Positions 25,230 through 33,491 of a stretch of 64,000 bases of DNA are shown here, one piece after another. Position numbers and translations under genes: made by a program. The notes under the pieces were generated by a model. The model made no database searches and was not told the DNA's origin. It saw only the letters and a program-made list of their open reading frames with translations. The DNA is taken from positions 62,001 to 126,000 of the forward strand of contig JARLGI010000019.1 of the NCBI GenBank assembly GCA_031296115.1, in the 5' to 3' direction. Within the stretch, counting starts at the first letter, position 1; each line of letters begins with the position of its first letter. Source of the DNA: Acidobacteriota bacterium. GTDB taxonomy: Bacteria > Acidobacteriota > Terriglobia > Terriglobales > Acidobacteriaceae.

Positions 25230-25886
25230 CGGAGAACGCCCGTTCTCCATTTCACGCTGAGCCAAGACACAGCAGAGTTCCCCACACTTGAGGTGTACCG
25301 CTCAACCTGAATAACAACCTTTCGGTTTCCTTTGGAGGCAATCAGGTCTGCACCTTGGTCGCCAGTCGTTGGTGTTCCGCTCACATGCCATCCACACCGC
25401 TGGAATATTCGGGCCACGTAGCTCTCAAACTCTGTACCGGAAAGCGAGTTAATCTCTTTTAGCGTCCTGACTTTGTTCTTCTGTAGTTCGTGATATTCAG
25501 TGAATAGCTGCCTCAATCGCAAAAGGACCCGTCTCCATGGCGCGTAGGCCAGTGGTACGGGTTCCTTGTTGGCATAGTATGTGGCGACTGAATTTCCTTC
25601 ACGGGTTGCGAGCTTTCTCATGCACTCATCGAGCTCCTTCCCAAGCAAGTGCATTCGCTCATCACCGTAATCGTCAAGGACGGAGACCTTGCGCTCTGGC
25701 GATCTCAAGGAACGTGTTAACCACATCACTGTGTCGATCAAGAATCTGCTGGCCTGTAACAGCAATTTTTCTCTGTTGCTCTTCTTTGACGCGCTGCTGT
25801 TTGACTTCGTTCGCCTTCTGTACGCAGGAGTCGTGCTCATCCTTAAACCATCCCGCATTTTGATTGCAATATTTACAAATACCCAT
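25226..25886 (-). pseudogene. Mrr-type restriction endonuclease, broken
   Basis: ATG 25886 has the strong site GGAGGAGGGG and opens with a zinc-knuckle-like MGICKYCNQNAGWFKDEHD and a coiled coil. Near 25690 the frame shifts: FLEIARA must continue as ERKVSVLDDYGDE in another frame. The second part carries the Mrr catalytic domain (LSGTEFESYVARIFQRCGW, TGDQGADLIA). Two further defects are seen. The motif usually VQCKRY reads IQVERY, so the catalytic lysine is glutamate. The protein ends soon after VGNSAV, where the IS3 element begins. It is a decayed defence gene. Confidence 0.7.
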
Positions 25887-26380
25887 CCCCTCCTCCTGCG
25901 GACAGAAAACCGGCCACCACCAATACGCCCTTTCGGGCGTAGAAGCCACTCGGTGAAAGCGAGGTGTCGTTGCGGCCGGGTGCGAGATCACCGTATCGCA
26001 AGGAGAGGTTGTTGTGTCTTCGCAGGTCGCACCCAGTGTGCGAAGCGGAGGGGGGTTCTTTGACAAGTCATGTCCGCGATCAGGACACAGGAGAGCCAGT
26101 GTCACTTCTTTGTTAACTGTGCGGTGACTGGCAGTTCCACAAACCTCCCGTATTTCCTCACAGTAACTCAAATGGAATCAATATGATAGCGTAAGTCATT
26201 TGTTTTGTTGCTCTCACCAACGAAACCGAGCTAAACATCTGATTCACCAAGAGTTCGGTAAGGCGGGGGGAGTACAAGGGCTATGGCTGCTTTCCGGTCT
26301 CGATGGTTCGCAAATGCTTCCCCGATGGCAACCAACAGAAAGTTAGTATCTGGTTAACAGACTCACCGCCGACTTGCCCT

Positions 26381-27020
26381 ATGACAGAATGGAAAGCGAT
26401 GCCATCGCACCGCTGGGATGTGGTCATCTTCGACTACGGACGTGTCCTGAGTCTGCCGCCATCGCATGCCGACCTGCAGGAATTCGCAGCGCTGGTGGGC
26501 GTCACCGAGCCGCCGTTTTTCGAGATCTACTCCGCCACTCGTCACGAATACGACTGCGGACTGACGGACTTTCGGCAGCACTGGCAAGCCTTCTCCGATG
26601 CCGCCGGCGTGCAGCTTTTGCCGGAGCAGGTCGAGCGCATCGCCGACATGGAGACCCGCATGTGGCTGAAGGTGGACGAACAAGCGCTGTCCCTGGCGCG
26701 AGATCAAGGCCCGGGGTGTGCGCATCGCCATTCTCTCCAACATGCCGCACGACCTGCTGGCCTATGTTCGCCGGGAATTCAGTTGGCTGGACGAGTTCGA
26801 AGTCAAGATATGGTCTTGCGAGCTGGGGGTTGTGAAGCCGAATCCCGAGATTTACCGCGTGTGTCTCAGAGCTCTCGCCTGCGAGCCGCAACGCACGCTC
26901 TTCTTCGATGACCGGCTGAATAACGTCGAAGCGGCACGCGACCTTGGCATGGAAGCCCACCTGTTTGAGTCGGTGGAGCAGGCGCGGGCCATCGTGGATA
27001 AGGGACTCGTTGGAAAATGA
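26381..27020 (+). pseudogene. HAD-superfamily hydrolase with a frameshift
   Basis: The first frame gives WDVVIFDYGRVLSLPP (motif I region, reading DYG where DxD is usual) through WLKVDEQALSLAR. The second frame gives EIKARGVRIAILSNMPHD (motif II), LGVVKPNPEIYR (motif III lysine) and LFFDDRLNNVEAA (motif IV), ending at 27020. Joining them needs two extra bases at about 26700, where GCGCGAG would be GCGCGCGAG, a slip in a CG dinucleotide run. It may be a true recent mutation or an assembly error. The ATG at 26381 or 26399 is the likely start. Similar to phosphatases of the sugar/nucleotide type; substrate unknown. Confidence 0.7.
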
Positions 27021-27052
27021 GGCTTGCGCTTGCCGTGATCCGTGCGGCAAGT

Positions 27053-27159
27053 GGTGGAGCGAGCCTTCAGGCCCTGCATGCGGTGAATGGTGGAGCAGGA
27101 CTCCAGACCTGCATTTGGTGAATGGTGGCGCAGGCCTTCAGGCCTGCATTTAGGGCAAT
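27053..27159. repeat. Three tandem ~36-nt repeats carrying family A palindromes
   Basis: Units at 27053-27088, 27089-27123 and 27124-27159, each starting GGTGGAGC or GGTGGCGC, containing a CTTCAG-type palindrome (GCAGGCCTTCAGGCCTGC in the third) and ending TGAAT or GCAAT. The copies diverge by several bases. A composite family A unit follows at about 27170-27265 (GCGCTTTAGCGCCTG ... CCTCAGCGGCTGAAGCCG). No gene lies in 27021-27351. Confidence 0.7.
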
Positions 27160-27351
27160 CTATGAAGCTCGCGCTTTAGCGCCTGCGGTAAAGTCCCTTG
27201 TTACCTCAGCGGCTGAAGCCGTTTACAGGCGAGTCTTGAAATGCAGCGCTAAAGCGCTGCTCCACCTGGCTCCATGTAGTTCACTGAATTTTTTGTTGCC
27301 TGAGAAATTAGAAACTGGCAGACTCGAAGGTCCTTAAGTCTTCCGAACCCA

Positions 27352-29262
27352 TTGTCTGCTTTCGCGAATCGAAATAATTTGACTTCAAACATAATTCGCG
27401 ATTCGCCGAAGAGCGGCAAGAAAACCGACGTTTTCAAAGCGCTGCCGGAAATCTGGCAACTCATCCGTCCGCGGCGCGCCTTGCTGGCACTCGGCTTCGG
27501 GTTGATGATCATCAACCGCGTTTCGGGCCTCGTGCTGCCTGCGTCCACGAAATATCTGGTTGACGACGTCATCGGCAAGCGCCATTTCAAACTGCTCTAT
27601 CCGCTCGTTGGGACTGTGCTGGTTGCAACGCTGGTGCAAGGCCTGACCTCGTTTGCGCTGACGCAGACGCTCTCGAAGGCAGCGCAGCGGCTCATCGCTG
27701 AATTACGCCGCCGAGTTCAGGAGCACGTTGGCCGGCTTTCGGTCTCGTATTACGACGCCAACAAAACCGGCACGCTGGTCTCGCGCATCATGAGCGACGT
27801 GGAAGGCGTGCGCAACCTTGTCGGCACTGGACTGGTGGATTTCGTCGGCGGGCTGCTGACCGCGGTCATCGCGTTCGCGGTGCTGATGCGCATCAGTCCG
27901 GTGATGACCGCCATCGCGTTCACCTTTCTGCTGGTCTTCGGCATTGGACTGCGCAAGGCGTTTCGCACCATCCGGCCGATCTTCCGCGAGCGCGCCAAGA
28001 TCAACGCTGAAGTCACCGGCCGTTTGACCGAGTCGCTGGGCGGCGTGCGCGTCGTCAAGGGTTATCACGCGGAAGACCGCGAGCACCGCGTCTTCAGCCT
28101 CGGCGTCGAGCGCCTGTTGCAGAACGTGTTCCGCACGCTGACTGCGACTTCGGTGATGAGCCTGTCGTCTTCAACGCTGATGGGCATCATCGGCGCCATC
28201 GTGATGTTCATGGGCACGCGACAGATCCTTGCCGGTAAGCTGACGCTCGGCGGGTTCTTCACCTACACCATGTTCCTCGGATATCTAGCTGCTCCCCTGT
28301 TCCAGGTCGTTGGCATCGGCACGCAGATCACGGAGGCAATCGCCGGTCTGGAACGCACGCGCGAGGTGCTAAGCGAAACGCCGGAGAATGAAGACCCGAA
28401 GCGGACCGTCACGCTCGGCCAGATTCGCGGCGACGTAGCCTTCGAGGACGTGACCTTTGCTTACGAGCAGAAGAAGACGGTCCTGCACGACATGTCATTC
28501 CACGCGCGGCCCGGAACCGTGACCGCACTGGTTGGATCGTCGGGCTCCGGCAAGTCCACGATGATCGGGCTGATCGCGGCGTTCCATACGCCGAACGAAG
28601 GCAGAATTCTAATTGACTCGGTTGATCTCTCGACGGTGCGCCTCGAGTCCTATCGCACGCAGTTAGGAATGGTTCTGCAGGACTCGTTCCTGTTCGACGG
28701 CACCATTCACGAGAACGTGGCCTTCTCCAAGCCGGATGCGACGGAAGGCGAGATCCTGCGCGCCTGCGCGATCGCGCGTGTGGATGAGTTCGCCGAGAGG
28801 TTCGAGCTGAAGTACGACACCATCATCGGCGAGCGCGGCGTGAAACTCTCCGGCGGCCAGCGCCAGCGGGTTTCCATCGCACGCGCGATCCTCGCCGACC
28901 CGCGCATCCTCATCCTTGATGAGGCGACTTCAAGCCTCGATTCGGAATCGGAGTCGTTGATTCAGGAAGGCCTTTCCTACCTGATGCAAGGGCGCACGAC
29001 CTTCGTGATTGCTCACCGCCTGTCCACGATTCGGCGCGCCGACCAGATCCTGGTGGTCGAAGAAGGCCGCATCGTCGAGCGCGGAAGCCACAAATCGCTG
29101 TACGCGTTGGGCGGCCGTTACTACGAGCTCTACACCAAGCAGCACGGCATTGAGCAGAACCTGTTTCTGGCTCCCGGCGAAGGCGACACCGTGGAAGAAT
29201 CCTCTGAAACCGTTCCCAACGAAGCCGCGGCTGATCCTGATCCTACGACCCTGCTGCGATAG
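27352..29262 (+). CDS. MsbA-like ABC exporter (half transporter)
   Basis: 636 residues with a six-helix transmembrane domain (about 40-320) fused to an ATPase domain (about 350-590). Walker A is GSSGSGKST, the signature is LSGGQRQRVSIARAIL, Walker B is ILILDEATSSLDSES and the H-loop is VIAHRLSTI. Such homodimeric exporters flip lipids or export drugs or peptides from the inner membrane. The start given is TTG 27352; a further TTG lies at 27379, and no strong ribosome site separates them. The C-terminal tail of about 40 residues is acidic. CopC/CopD genes follow but no functional link is evident. Confidence 0.85.
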   Translation: MSAFANRNNLTSNIIRDSPKSGKKTDVFKALPEIWQLIRPRRALLALGFGLMIINRVSGLVLPASTKYLVDDVIGKRHFKLLYPLVGTVLVATLVQGLTSFALTQTLSKAAQRLIAELRRRVQEHVGRLSVSYYDANKTGTLVSRIMSDVEGVRNLVGTGLVDFVGGLLTAVIAFAVLMRISPVMTAIAFTFLLVFGIGLRKAFRTIRPIFRERAKINAEVTGRLTESLGGVRVVKGYHAEDREHRVFSLGVERLLQNVFRTLTATSVMSLSSSTLMGIIGAIVMFMGTRQILAGKLTLGGFFTYTMFLGYLAAPLFQVVGIGTQITEAIAGLERTREVLSETPENEDPKRTVTLGQIRGDVAFEDVTFAYEQKKTVLHDMSFHARPGTVTALVGSSGSGKSTMIGLIAAFHTPNEGRILIDSVDLSTVRLESYRTQLGMVLQDSFLFDGTIHENVAFSKPDATEGEILRACAIARVDEFAERFELKYDTIIGERGVKLSGGQRQRVSIARAILADPRILILDEATSSLDSESESLIQEGLSYLMQGRTTFVIAHRLSTIRRADQILVVEEGRIVERGSHKSLYALGGRYYELYTKQHGIEQNLFLAPGEGDTVEESSETVPNEAAADPDPTTLLR

Positions 29263-29423
29263 GGTTGCGGACCGACCTCATATTCCGTTTGCTGTCTCGT
29301 CGGGCTGCACATCAGCCGGCGCAACCCAGCGTCTTGAGTGCCACAGCGCGAAATAGTATCCTTCAACTTACCGTATGCAATCCTGATTTGGCGCGGTGTC
29401 CGTTGCACCGCGAAGGAGATAGG

Positions 29424-29795
29424 TTGCGCCGCTGGCATCATCGTTCCTGGACTTGGCTCTTGCTGGCGCTCCTTTGTGTGAGTGTCATGTCTCGCTCCGC
29501 GTGGGCGCACGCCATCCTGATGGAATCGACCCCCAAGCTGAATTCCACGGTGAAAGGGCCTGACGTTCCGATCACCTTGCGCTTCAATGTTCGCGTCGAC
29601 GGCAGCCGTTCGCGCCTGCAGCTGCTTGCTCCAGATGGCTCGTTACAGACGCTGCCGATTACCAAGCAGGCATCACCGGCAATCCTGCAATCACAGGCGG
29701 ATGGCTTAAAGCCCGGCGCTTACCAGTTGCAATGGCACGTGCTGGCCTCCGACGGCCACATGAGCAGCGGCAAGGTCGCATTTACGGTTAACTAG
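29424..29795 (+). CDS. CopC-domain copper-binding protein
   Basis: Periplasmic CopC-like beta-barrel of 123 residues. TTG 29424 is chosen because AAGGAG lies just upstream and the product starts with a signal peptide ending SRSAWA, so the mature protein begins HAILMESTP. An N-terminal histidine is the copper ligand of CopC proteins. A second conserved histidine region is WHVLASDGHMSSG near the C-terminus. It is 8 nt upstream of a CopD-family gene, the normal CopC-CopD pairing for copper handling across the inner membrane. Confidence 0.85.
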   Translation: MRRWHHRSWTWLLLALLCVSVMSRSAWAHAILMESTPKLNSTVKGPDVPITLRFNVRVDGSRSRLQLLAPDGSLQTLPITKQASPAILQSQADGLKPGAYQLQWHVLASDGHMSSGKVAFTVN

Positions 29796-29803
29796 CAATC
29801 CCG

Positions 29804-31438
29804 ATGCTCAAGCTTGTCGATATCTTCGGGTACCTGTCGGTCATCCTGCGCGCCGGGACCTTGGTTGGCCAGTCACTGGTGCTGGGCGGACTTTTCTTCC
29901 TCCTATGGATTGCCCGCTCCAGCCCCGAACTTCCCGTTACCGCCATTGAGAAAGTGCAGTCCTCGACGCGGCGCATGCTTCGCTTTGCTGCCATCGGTCT
30001 GGCCGTCGTCCAGGTCTTCTATCTCTACGTCAATTCAGCGGTCCTGATGGTTACCGCCGAGATTGGCTTCAACGGTGTCGTCGGGGCGAGCTTCTTCATC
30101 GCGGGAAGCATCATCTTCGTGGCGGCGGTCTTCGTCGCGGCGTTTGCGCCGCGGCAGACGAAGTCAGCGCCCTATGCGTTGGTGACCTTGACAGCGCTGC
30201 TTCTGGCCGCTTCGGTAATGACCAATCACGCCGCTGCCCGCATCGACGGCCGCGTACCGCTCATCGTGCTGACCACCTTGCACGAGTTGGCCACCGGATT
30301 CTGGATTGGCGGGCTGCCGTTCCTATTGCTGGGACTGGTGGTTTCGCGGGACCGTCCCACGCAGTGGTACATTACGCAGCGGTTCTCGCGCCTGGCGCTG
30401 ATTAGCGTCGCACTGCTGGTGATTAGCGGCTTTGCCATGAGCCTGTCGTATATCGGCTCTCCGCCCGCCATTTACGGGACGGCGTACGGCGTGATGGTGT
30501 CCGCCAAGGTGCTCATGCTGGGCGCGCTGCTGGCCATTGGCGGGGTCAACTTCCTGCTGCTGCGGAAATACAAAGCGGACGAGGTGATGCCCCGTTTGCG
30601 CCGCCTGGTGGAAGCCGAGGTCGGCATCGGAATTACCATCGTTCTCACCGCTGCTTCTCTTACCTCGCAGCCGCCGGCCGTCGACCAACCCAACGACATC
30701 GTCACCGCCCATCAGGTCGCCGAGCGCATGAAACCGGCGTGGCCTCGCCTGGGAATTACCGTCCTCGCGAAGAGTTCCACCAACTCGCCGGAATCCTTCG
30801 TCGCGACCCAAGATCCGACGAAAGCTGCTCCTGTTTCCATAGACGGCGTGCCTCTGAGTTCCAACCAGCTGGCCAACATCGGCGAGTCGGAGATCAACCA
30901 TCACTGGATGGGAGTCATCGTGCTCGCGATGGGTCTTCTCGCGCTGCTGGCCAAGACGGGAAAGGCCAAGTGGGCGGAGTATTGGCCGCTGCTTCTCATC
31001 GGCATCGCTGTCTTCGTCATTGTGCGCGCCGACACCGAAGCGTGGCCGCTGGGGCCGCAAAGTTTCTGGGCAACCTGCCTGCGGCCTGAAGACTTTCAGC
31101 ATCGCCTCGCTGCGTTAGTGTGCGTCGGGTTTGCTGTCTTTGAGCTGCGGGTCCGTCGGCGAAAGTTGGACAACCAGCCCGGCGCTTTGGTTTTTCCGCT
31201 TATGTGCGCTCTGGGAGGCGCGGTTTTGCTGACCCATTCGCACGGTCTCGCTAACGTCAAAGAAGAGCTGCTGGCCGAGTTGAGCCACGTGCCCATGGGA
31301 ATTCTCGCGGTCTTCGCTGGATGGTCCCGCTGGCTCGAGCTCCGTCTGCCCTCGAAGGACCGGACCATTCCTGCGTGGACGTGGCCTGTGTGCTTTGTGC
31401 TGATTGGGTCAGTGCTGCTCAACTACCGGGAGATGTGA
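29804..31438 (+). CDS. CopD-family membrane protein with long C-terminal membrane extension
   Basis: 544 residues, about 14 hydrophobic segments. The first 270 residues match the CopD family (ASVMTNHAAARIDGRV, LHELATGFWIGGLPFLLLG, FSRLALISVALLVISG), thought to pass copper from CopC into the cytoplasm. After a polar loop (about 290-360) a second membrane part begins with INHHWMGVIVLAMGLLALL. It contains ADTEAWPLGPQSFW and HSHGLANVKEELLAELSH, histidine-rich segments that could bind metal. The extension roughly doubles the usual length. The ATG is 8 nt after copC. Confidence 0.8.
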   Translation: MLKLVDIFGYLSVILRAGTLVGQSLVLGGLFFLLWIARSSPELPVTAIEKVQSSTRRMLRFAAIGLAVVQVFYLYVNSAVLMVTAEIGFNGVVGASFFIAGSIIFVAAVFVAAFAPRQTKSAPYALVTLTALLLAASVMTNHAAARIDGRVPLIVLTTLHELATGFWIGGLPFLLLGLVVSRDRPTQWYITQRFSRLALISVALLVISGFAMSLSYIGSPPAIYGTAYGVMVSAKVLMLGALLAIGGVNFLLLRKYKADEVMPRLRRLVEAEVGIGITIVLTAASLTSQPPAVDQPNDIVTAHQVAERMKPAWPRLGITVLAKSSTNSPESFVATQDPTKAAPVSIDGVPLSSNQLANIGESEINHHWMGVIVLAMGLLALLAKTGKAKWAEYWPLLLIGIAVFVIVRADTEAWPLGPQSFWATCLRPEDFQHRLAALVCVGFAVFELRVRRRKLDNQPGALVFPLMCALGGAVLLTHSHGLANVKEELLAELSHVPMGILAVFAGWSRWLELRLPSKDRTIPAWTWPVCFVLIGSVLLNYREM

Positions 31439-31463
31439 CCGTGGAGACGAGAATTCAGGAATC

Positions 31464-31508
31464 TGGAGCCGACGATCGGACTTGAACCGATGACCTGCCG
31501 ATTACGAA
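31464..31508 (-). tRNA. 3' fragment of tRNA-Thr(CGT), likely attachment-site scar
   Basis: Read on the minus strand this is the anticodon loop TTCGTAA (anticodon CGT), the 3' anticodon stem, variable loop, T-arm with GGTTCAAGTCC, the acceptor strand CGTCGGC, and T-CCA. Everything 5' of the anticodon loop is missing: the preceding bases do not pair with the TCGGC stem. A cut exactly in the anticodon loop is the hallmark of an integrase crossover inside a tRNA gene. The intact gene is not in the window. Confidence 0.8.
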
Positions 31509-32408
31509 ATGGCCCGGCTTTGCGCATGTTGTTGAGAAGTATAGTGGGCTCAGGGGTCTAAAACGACGTTTTGGAGTGTCTCGGGGCACTCTGAGGGGAT
31601 GTTTCTGCAGCACTTGTGCAGCACCATTCGCCTTTTCTTCGGAGGGGGAAAAATCGGCTCCTCTGCAAAATCGGCTCACTTCGCCGAACGCCAAGAATCT
31701 TAAACAACCGCCAAAATCCGACCCTCAATAAATGCCCGATCTCCAGTGCATGCTCTTGTTGTGCGAGTCGCGCGACCGATCGAGACGTCGCTTGCCTTGC
31801 GATGACCTTTCACCCCATTTGGCCCGCCAAGCAGGTTAGGCGGCAACCAACGCCGGGACATCGCCGCAGTAAAACCGTCATAAACAGCGCAATTCGCTAC
31901 CAAACTGAACGGGTCGGATCGAAGAGCCGAAGAGCTGATTCCTGGGAGATCAGCCCTTCACATCGGACGAACGTTGTTGTTGTGCCGAAATCTCCGGCCC
32001 TGATTGGGCGGATCACTTCTTTCAACAGCCGCAGTTAGAGAGTCGATCTTACAACCCTCCGGTCAAACAGCCGGATAGACAAGCCGTTCGTTGGGTCTAA
32101 GGCATAGTAGAACCGCCAAGGGTATAAGAACCGCCAGACTGGGGTCTTGTCTCGCCGGTGTGTTGCCGAACTCGATAAAGGCCACTCCCGAGTAGGTCGA
32201 CAACCTTTTTGGCTCCGCGATGCGCCACGCCCTGAAGATTTTCGTCGCTCGTGCTGCTTCAACTCACAAACCTCGACGTTCGGCTCGAGATGACATCCGG
32301 TCATTGGGCGCGAAGATGTCGCATTCGCCGCCACGTGCAGGCCTCTCAATCGGCGACCGCATTCTTCCTAAGGACTTACAGACGCAGTCGGTAAGGTTTC
32401 TTGCCCGG
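31509..32408. other. Spacer without recognised genes, probable island remnant
   Basis: About 900 nt between the tRNA fragment and a toxin gene. No reading frame resembles a known family and several short frames overlap without ribosome sites. By tRNA-fragment orientation, the integrated element would have extended into this side, so this is probably decayed element DNA. Confidence 0.4.
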
Positions 32409-32828
32409 TCAGCGTACGTCTGGCAGAATCCGGAACGCGCGTTTACGAGCAGATCGATACACCGAAAAATCGCGCCTGTCGAGGGTAAAGATCGTGTCGA
32501 TACCCTCTCGATCCGCCAAATAGACCAGCGCTGCATCGGCGAGTTGCGGCTGGATGTCCTCATACCTCTTCATTATTTCGGCGATTGCTTTGGCTTCGGA
32601 GCCCGCCAAAGGAAGCAGGACAAGGAAATCCTCGCCGATGCTGCTCAGAAGTTGCTGGGTAGCACCTCGATAAGTACGAAGAAGCCAAACAGCTTCCGTG
32701 ATTACAGGCCAGCAGGAAAGCAGGGGTCCCGGGAGAGTCCGAAGCACGTTCACACAAATCTCGTGGTGCTGATCTGCGCTGGAAAGGATGGCGACCAGTG
32801 GGCCGGTGCCCACGAGTACCCGCCTCAT
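32409..32828 (-). CDS. PIN-domain (VapC-like) toxin with altered first aspartate
   Basis: 139 residues. PIN-domain RNases cleave RNA with three or four conserved acidic residues. The N-terminus reads VLVGTGPLVAIL where the family has VLVDTGPLVALL, so the first catalytic Asp (residue 7) is Gly through one base change (GGC for GAC). Later acidic sites are present (ITEAVWLL, LADAALVYLADREG, FTLDRRDFSVY). The start overlaps the antitoxin stop (ATGA). The protein may be an inactivated toxin, or may act without that residue. Confidence 0.75.
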   Translation of the reverse strand: MRRVLVGTGPLVAILSSADQHHEICVNVLRTLPGPLLSCWPVITEAVWLLRTYRGATQQLLSSIGEDFLVLLPLAGSEAKAIAEIMKRYEDIQPQLADAALVYLADREGIDTIFTLDRRDFSVYRSARKRAFRILPDVR

Positions 32829-33079
32829 TTGGGGTTCCCGAAATTCTCAAAGTGATGCCGACTAGTGCTGAGGTCCTTAGGGGCGCGCCGCAAACAGCCA
32901 ATCAAACCCGCTTCTTCGGCTAGGTCGTACGCCGAGCGTTCGTTGCTTGTCTTCACAAGATAAGTCTCCAGGGCCTCCCGGACCACCTCAGATTCCGACT
33001 TTCCCTTCATCAAAGACCGTCGTCTAAGGAGTTGTCCAAGCGTGTTGGGAATCCGAATCGAAATGCGCTCCAAGGCCAT
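32825..33079 (-). CDS. Ribbon-helix-helix antitoxin
   Basis: 84 residues from ATG 33079 (a GTG at 33094 is possible). MALERISIRIPNTLGQLLRR followed by SESEVVREALETYL is the RHH/CopG fold used for DNA binding and autorepression. The C-terminal half (AYDLAEEAGLIGC) would wrap around the toxin. It overlaps the PIN gene by 4 nt, the normal order for vapBC-type operons. Confidence 0.75.
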   Translation of the reverse strand: MALERISIRIPNTLGQLLRRRSLMKGKSESEVVREALETYLVKTSNERSAYDLAEEAGLIGCLRRAPKDLSTSRHHFENFGNPK

Positions 33080-33247
33080 CGCGGGTATCCTCACAATCTT
33101 TCAGCGTCAGACATCATAGCACATTTGTCCGACAGAATTCAAAGGAGAGGCGGAAACTGACTAAGAGACTGGCAGTTGCCGGAATACGCTCCTATCGGCT
33201 ATCCTTAAGGTTTACCCAGCCAATCAGGCAGTTTTCTGGAGCAATTA

Positions 33248-33436
33248 ATGGCACAAGTTTGTGAAGTTTGCGGCAAGAAGCCGCGTTCGGGCAACAACAT
33301 CAGTCACGCGCACAACGTGACCAAGCGGCGCTGGAACATCAATCTGCGTCCGGTCCACGCCAAGACCGCCGCCGGCAACAAGCGCATGCGCGTCTGCACC
33401 TCCTGCCTGCGCAGCGGCAAGGTAGTTAAAGCTTAA
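33248..33436 (+). CDS. rpmB: Ribosomal protein L28
   Basis: 62 residues, [20 protein letters not shown] onward, the standard L28 N-terminus with the CxxC zinc half-site plus the later CTSCLRSG pair, so this is the zinc-binding (C+) form. Part of the 50S subunit. Monocistronic here: an intrinsic terminator follows 26 nt after the stop. Confidence 0.95.
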   Translation: MAQVCEVCGKKPRSGNNISHAHNVTKRRWNINLRPVHAKTAAGNKRMRVCTSCLRSGKVVKA

Positions 33437-33462
33437 CAATTCGGTCTGCTTACGGATTCTGG

Positions 33463-33490
33463 CCTCCCGAAGCCGGGAGGGTTTTGTTTG
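33463..33490 (+). terminator. Rho-independent terminator of rpmB
   Basis: Stem CCTCCCG/CGGGAGG (33463-33469 and 33474-33480), loop AAGC, then GTTTTGTTTG. Also faces the convergent PAP2 gene. Confidence 0.8.
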
Positions 33491-33491
33491 G

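Noticed and set aside
27053-27159. CRISPR array
   Set aside because: The ~36-nt units are directly adjacent, with no unique spacers between them and no cas genes nearby; each contains a family A palindrome.
31455-31694. Minus-strand protein ending in VIGRSSVQVRSSAPDS
   Set aside because: The C-terminus is the translation of the tRNA-Thr fragment, a common artefact.
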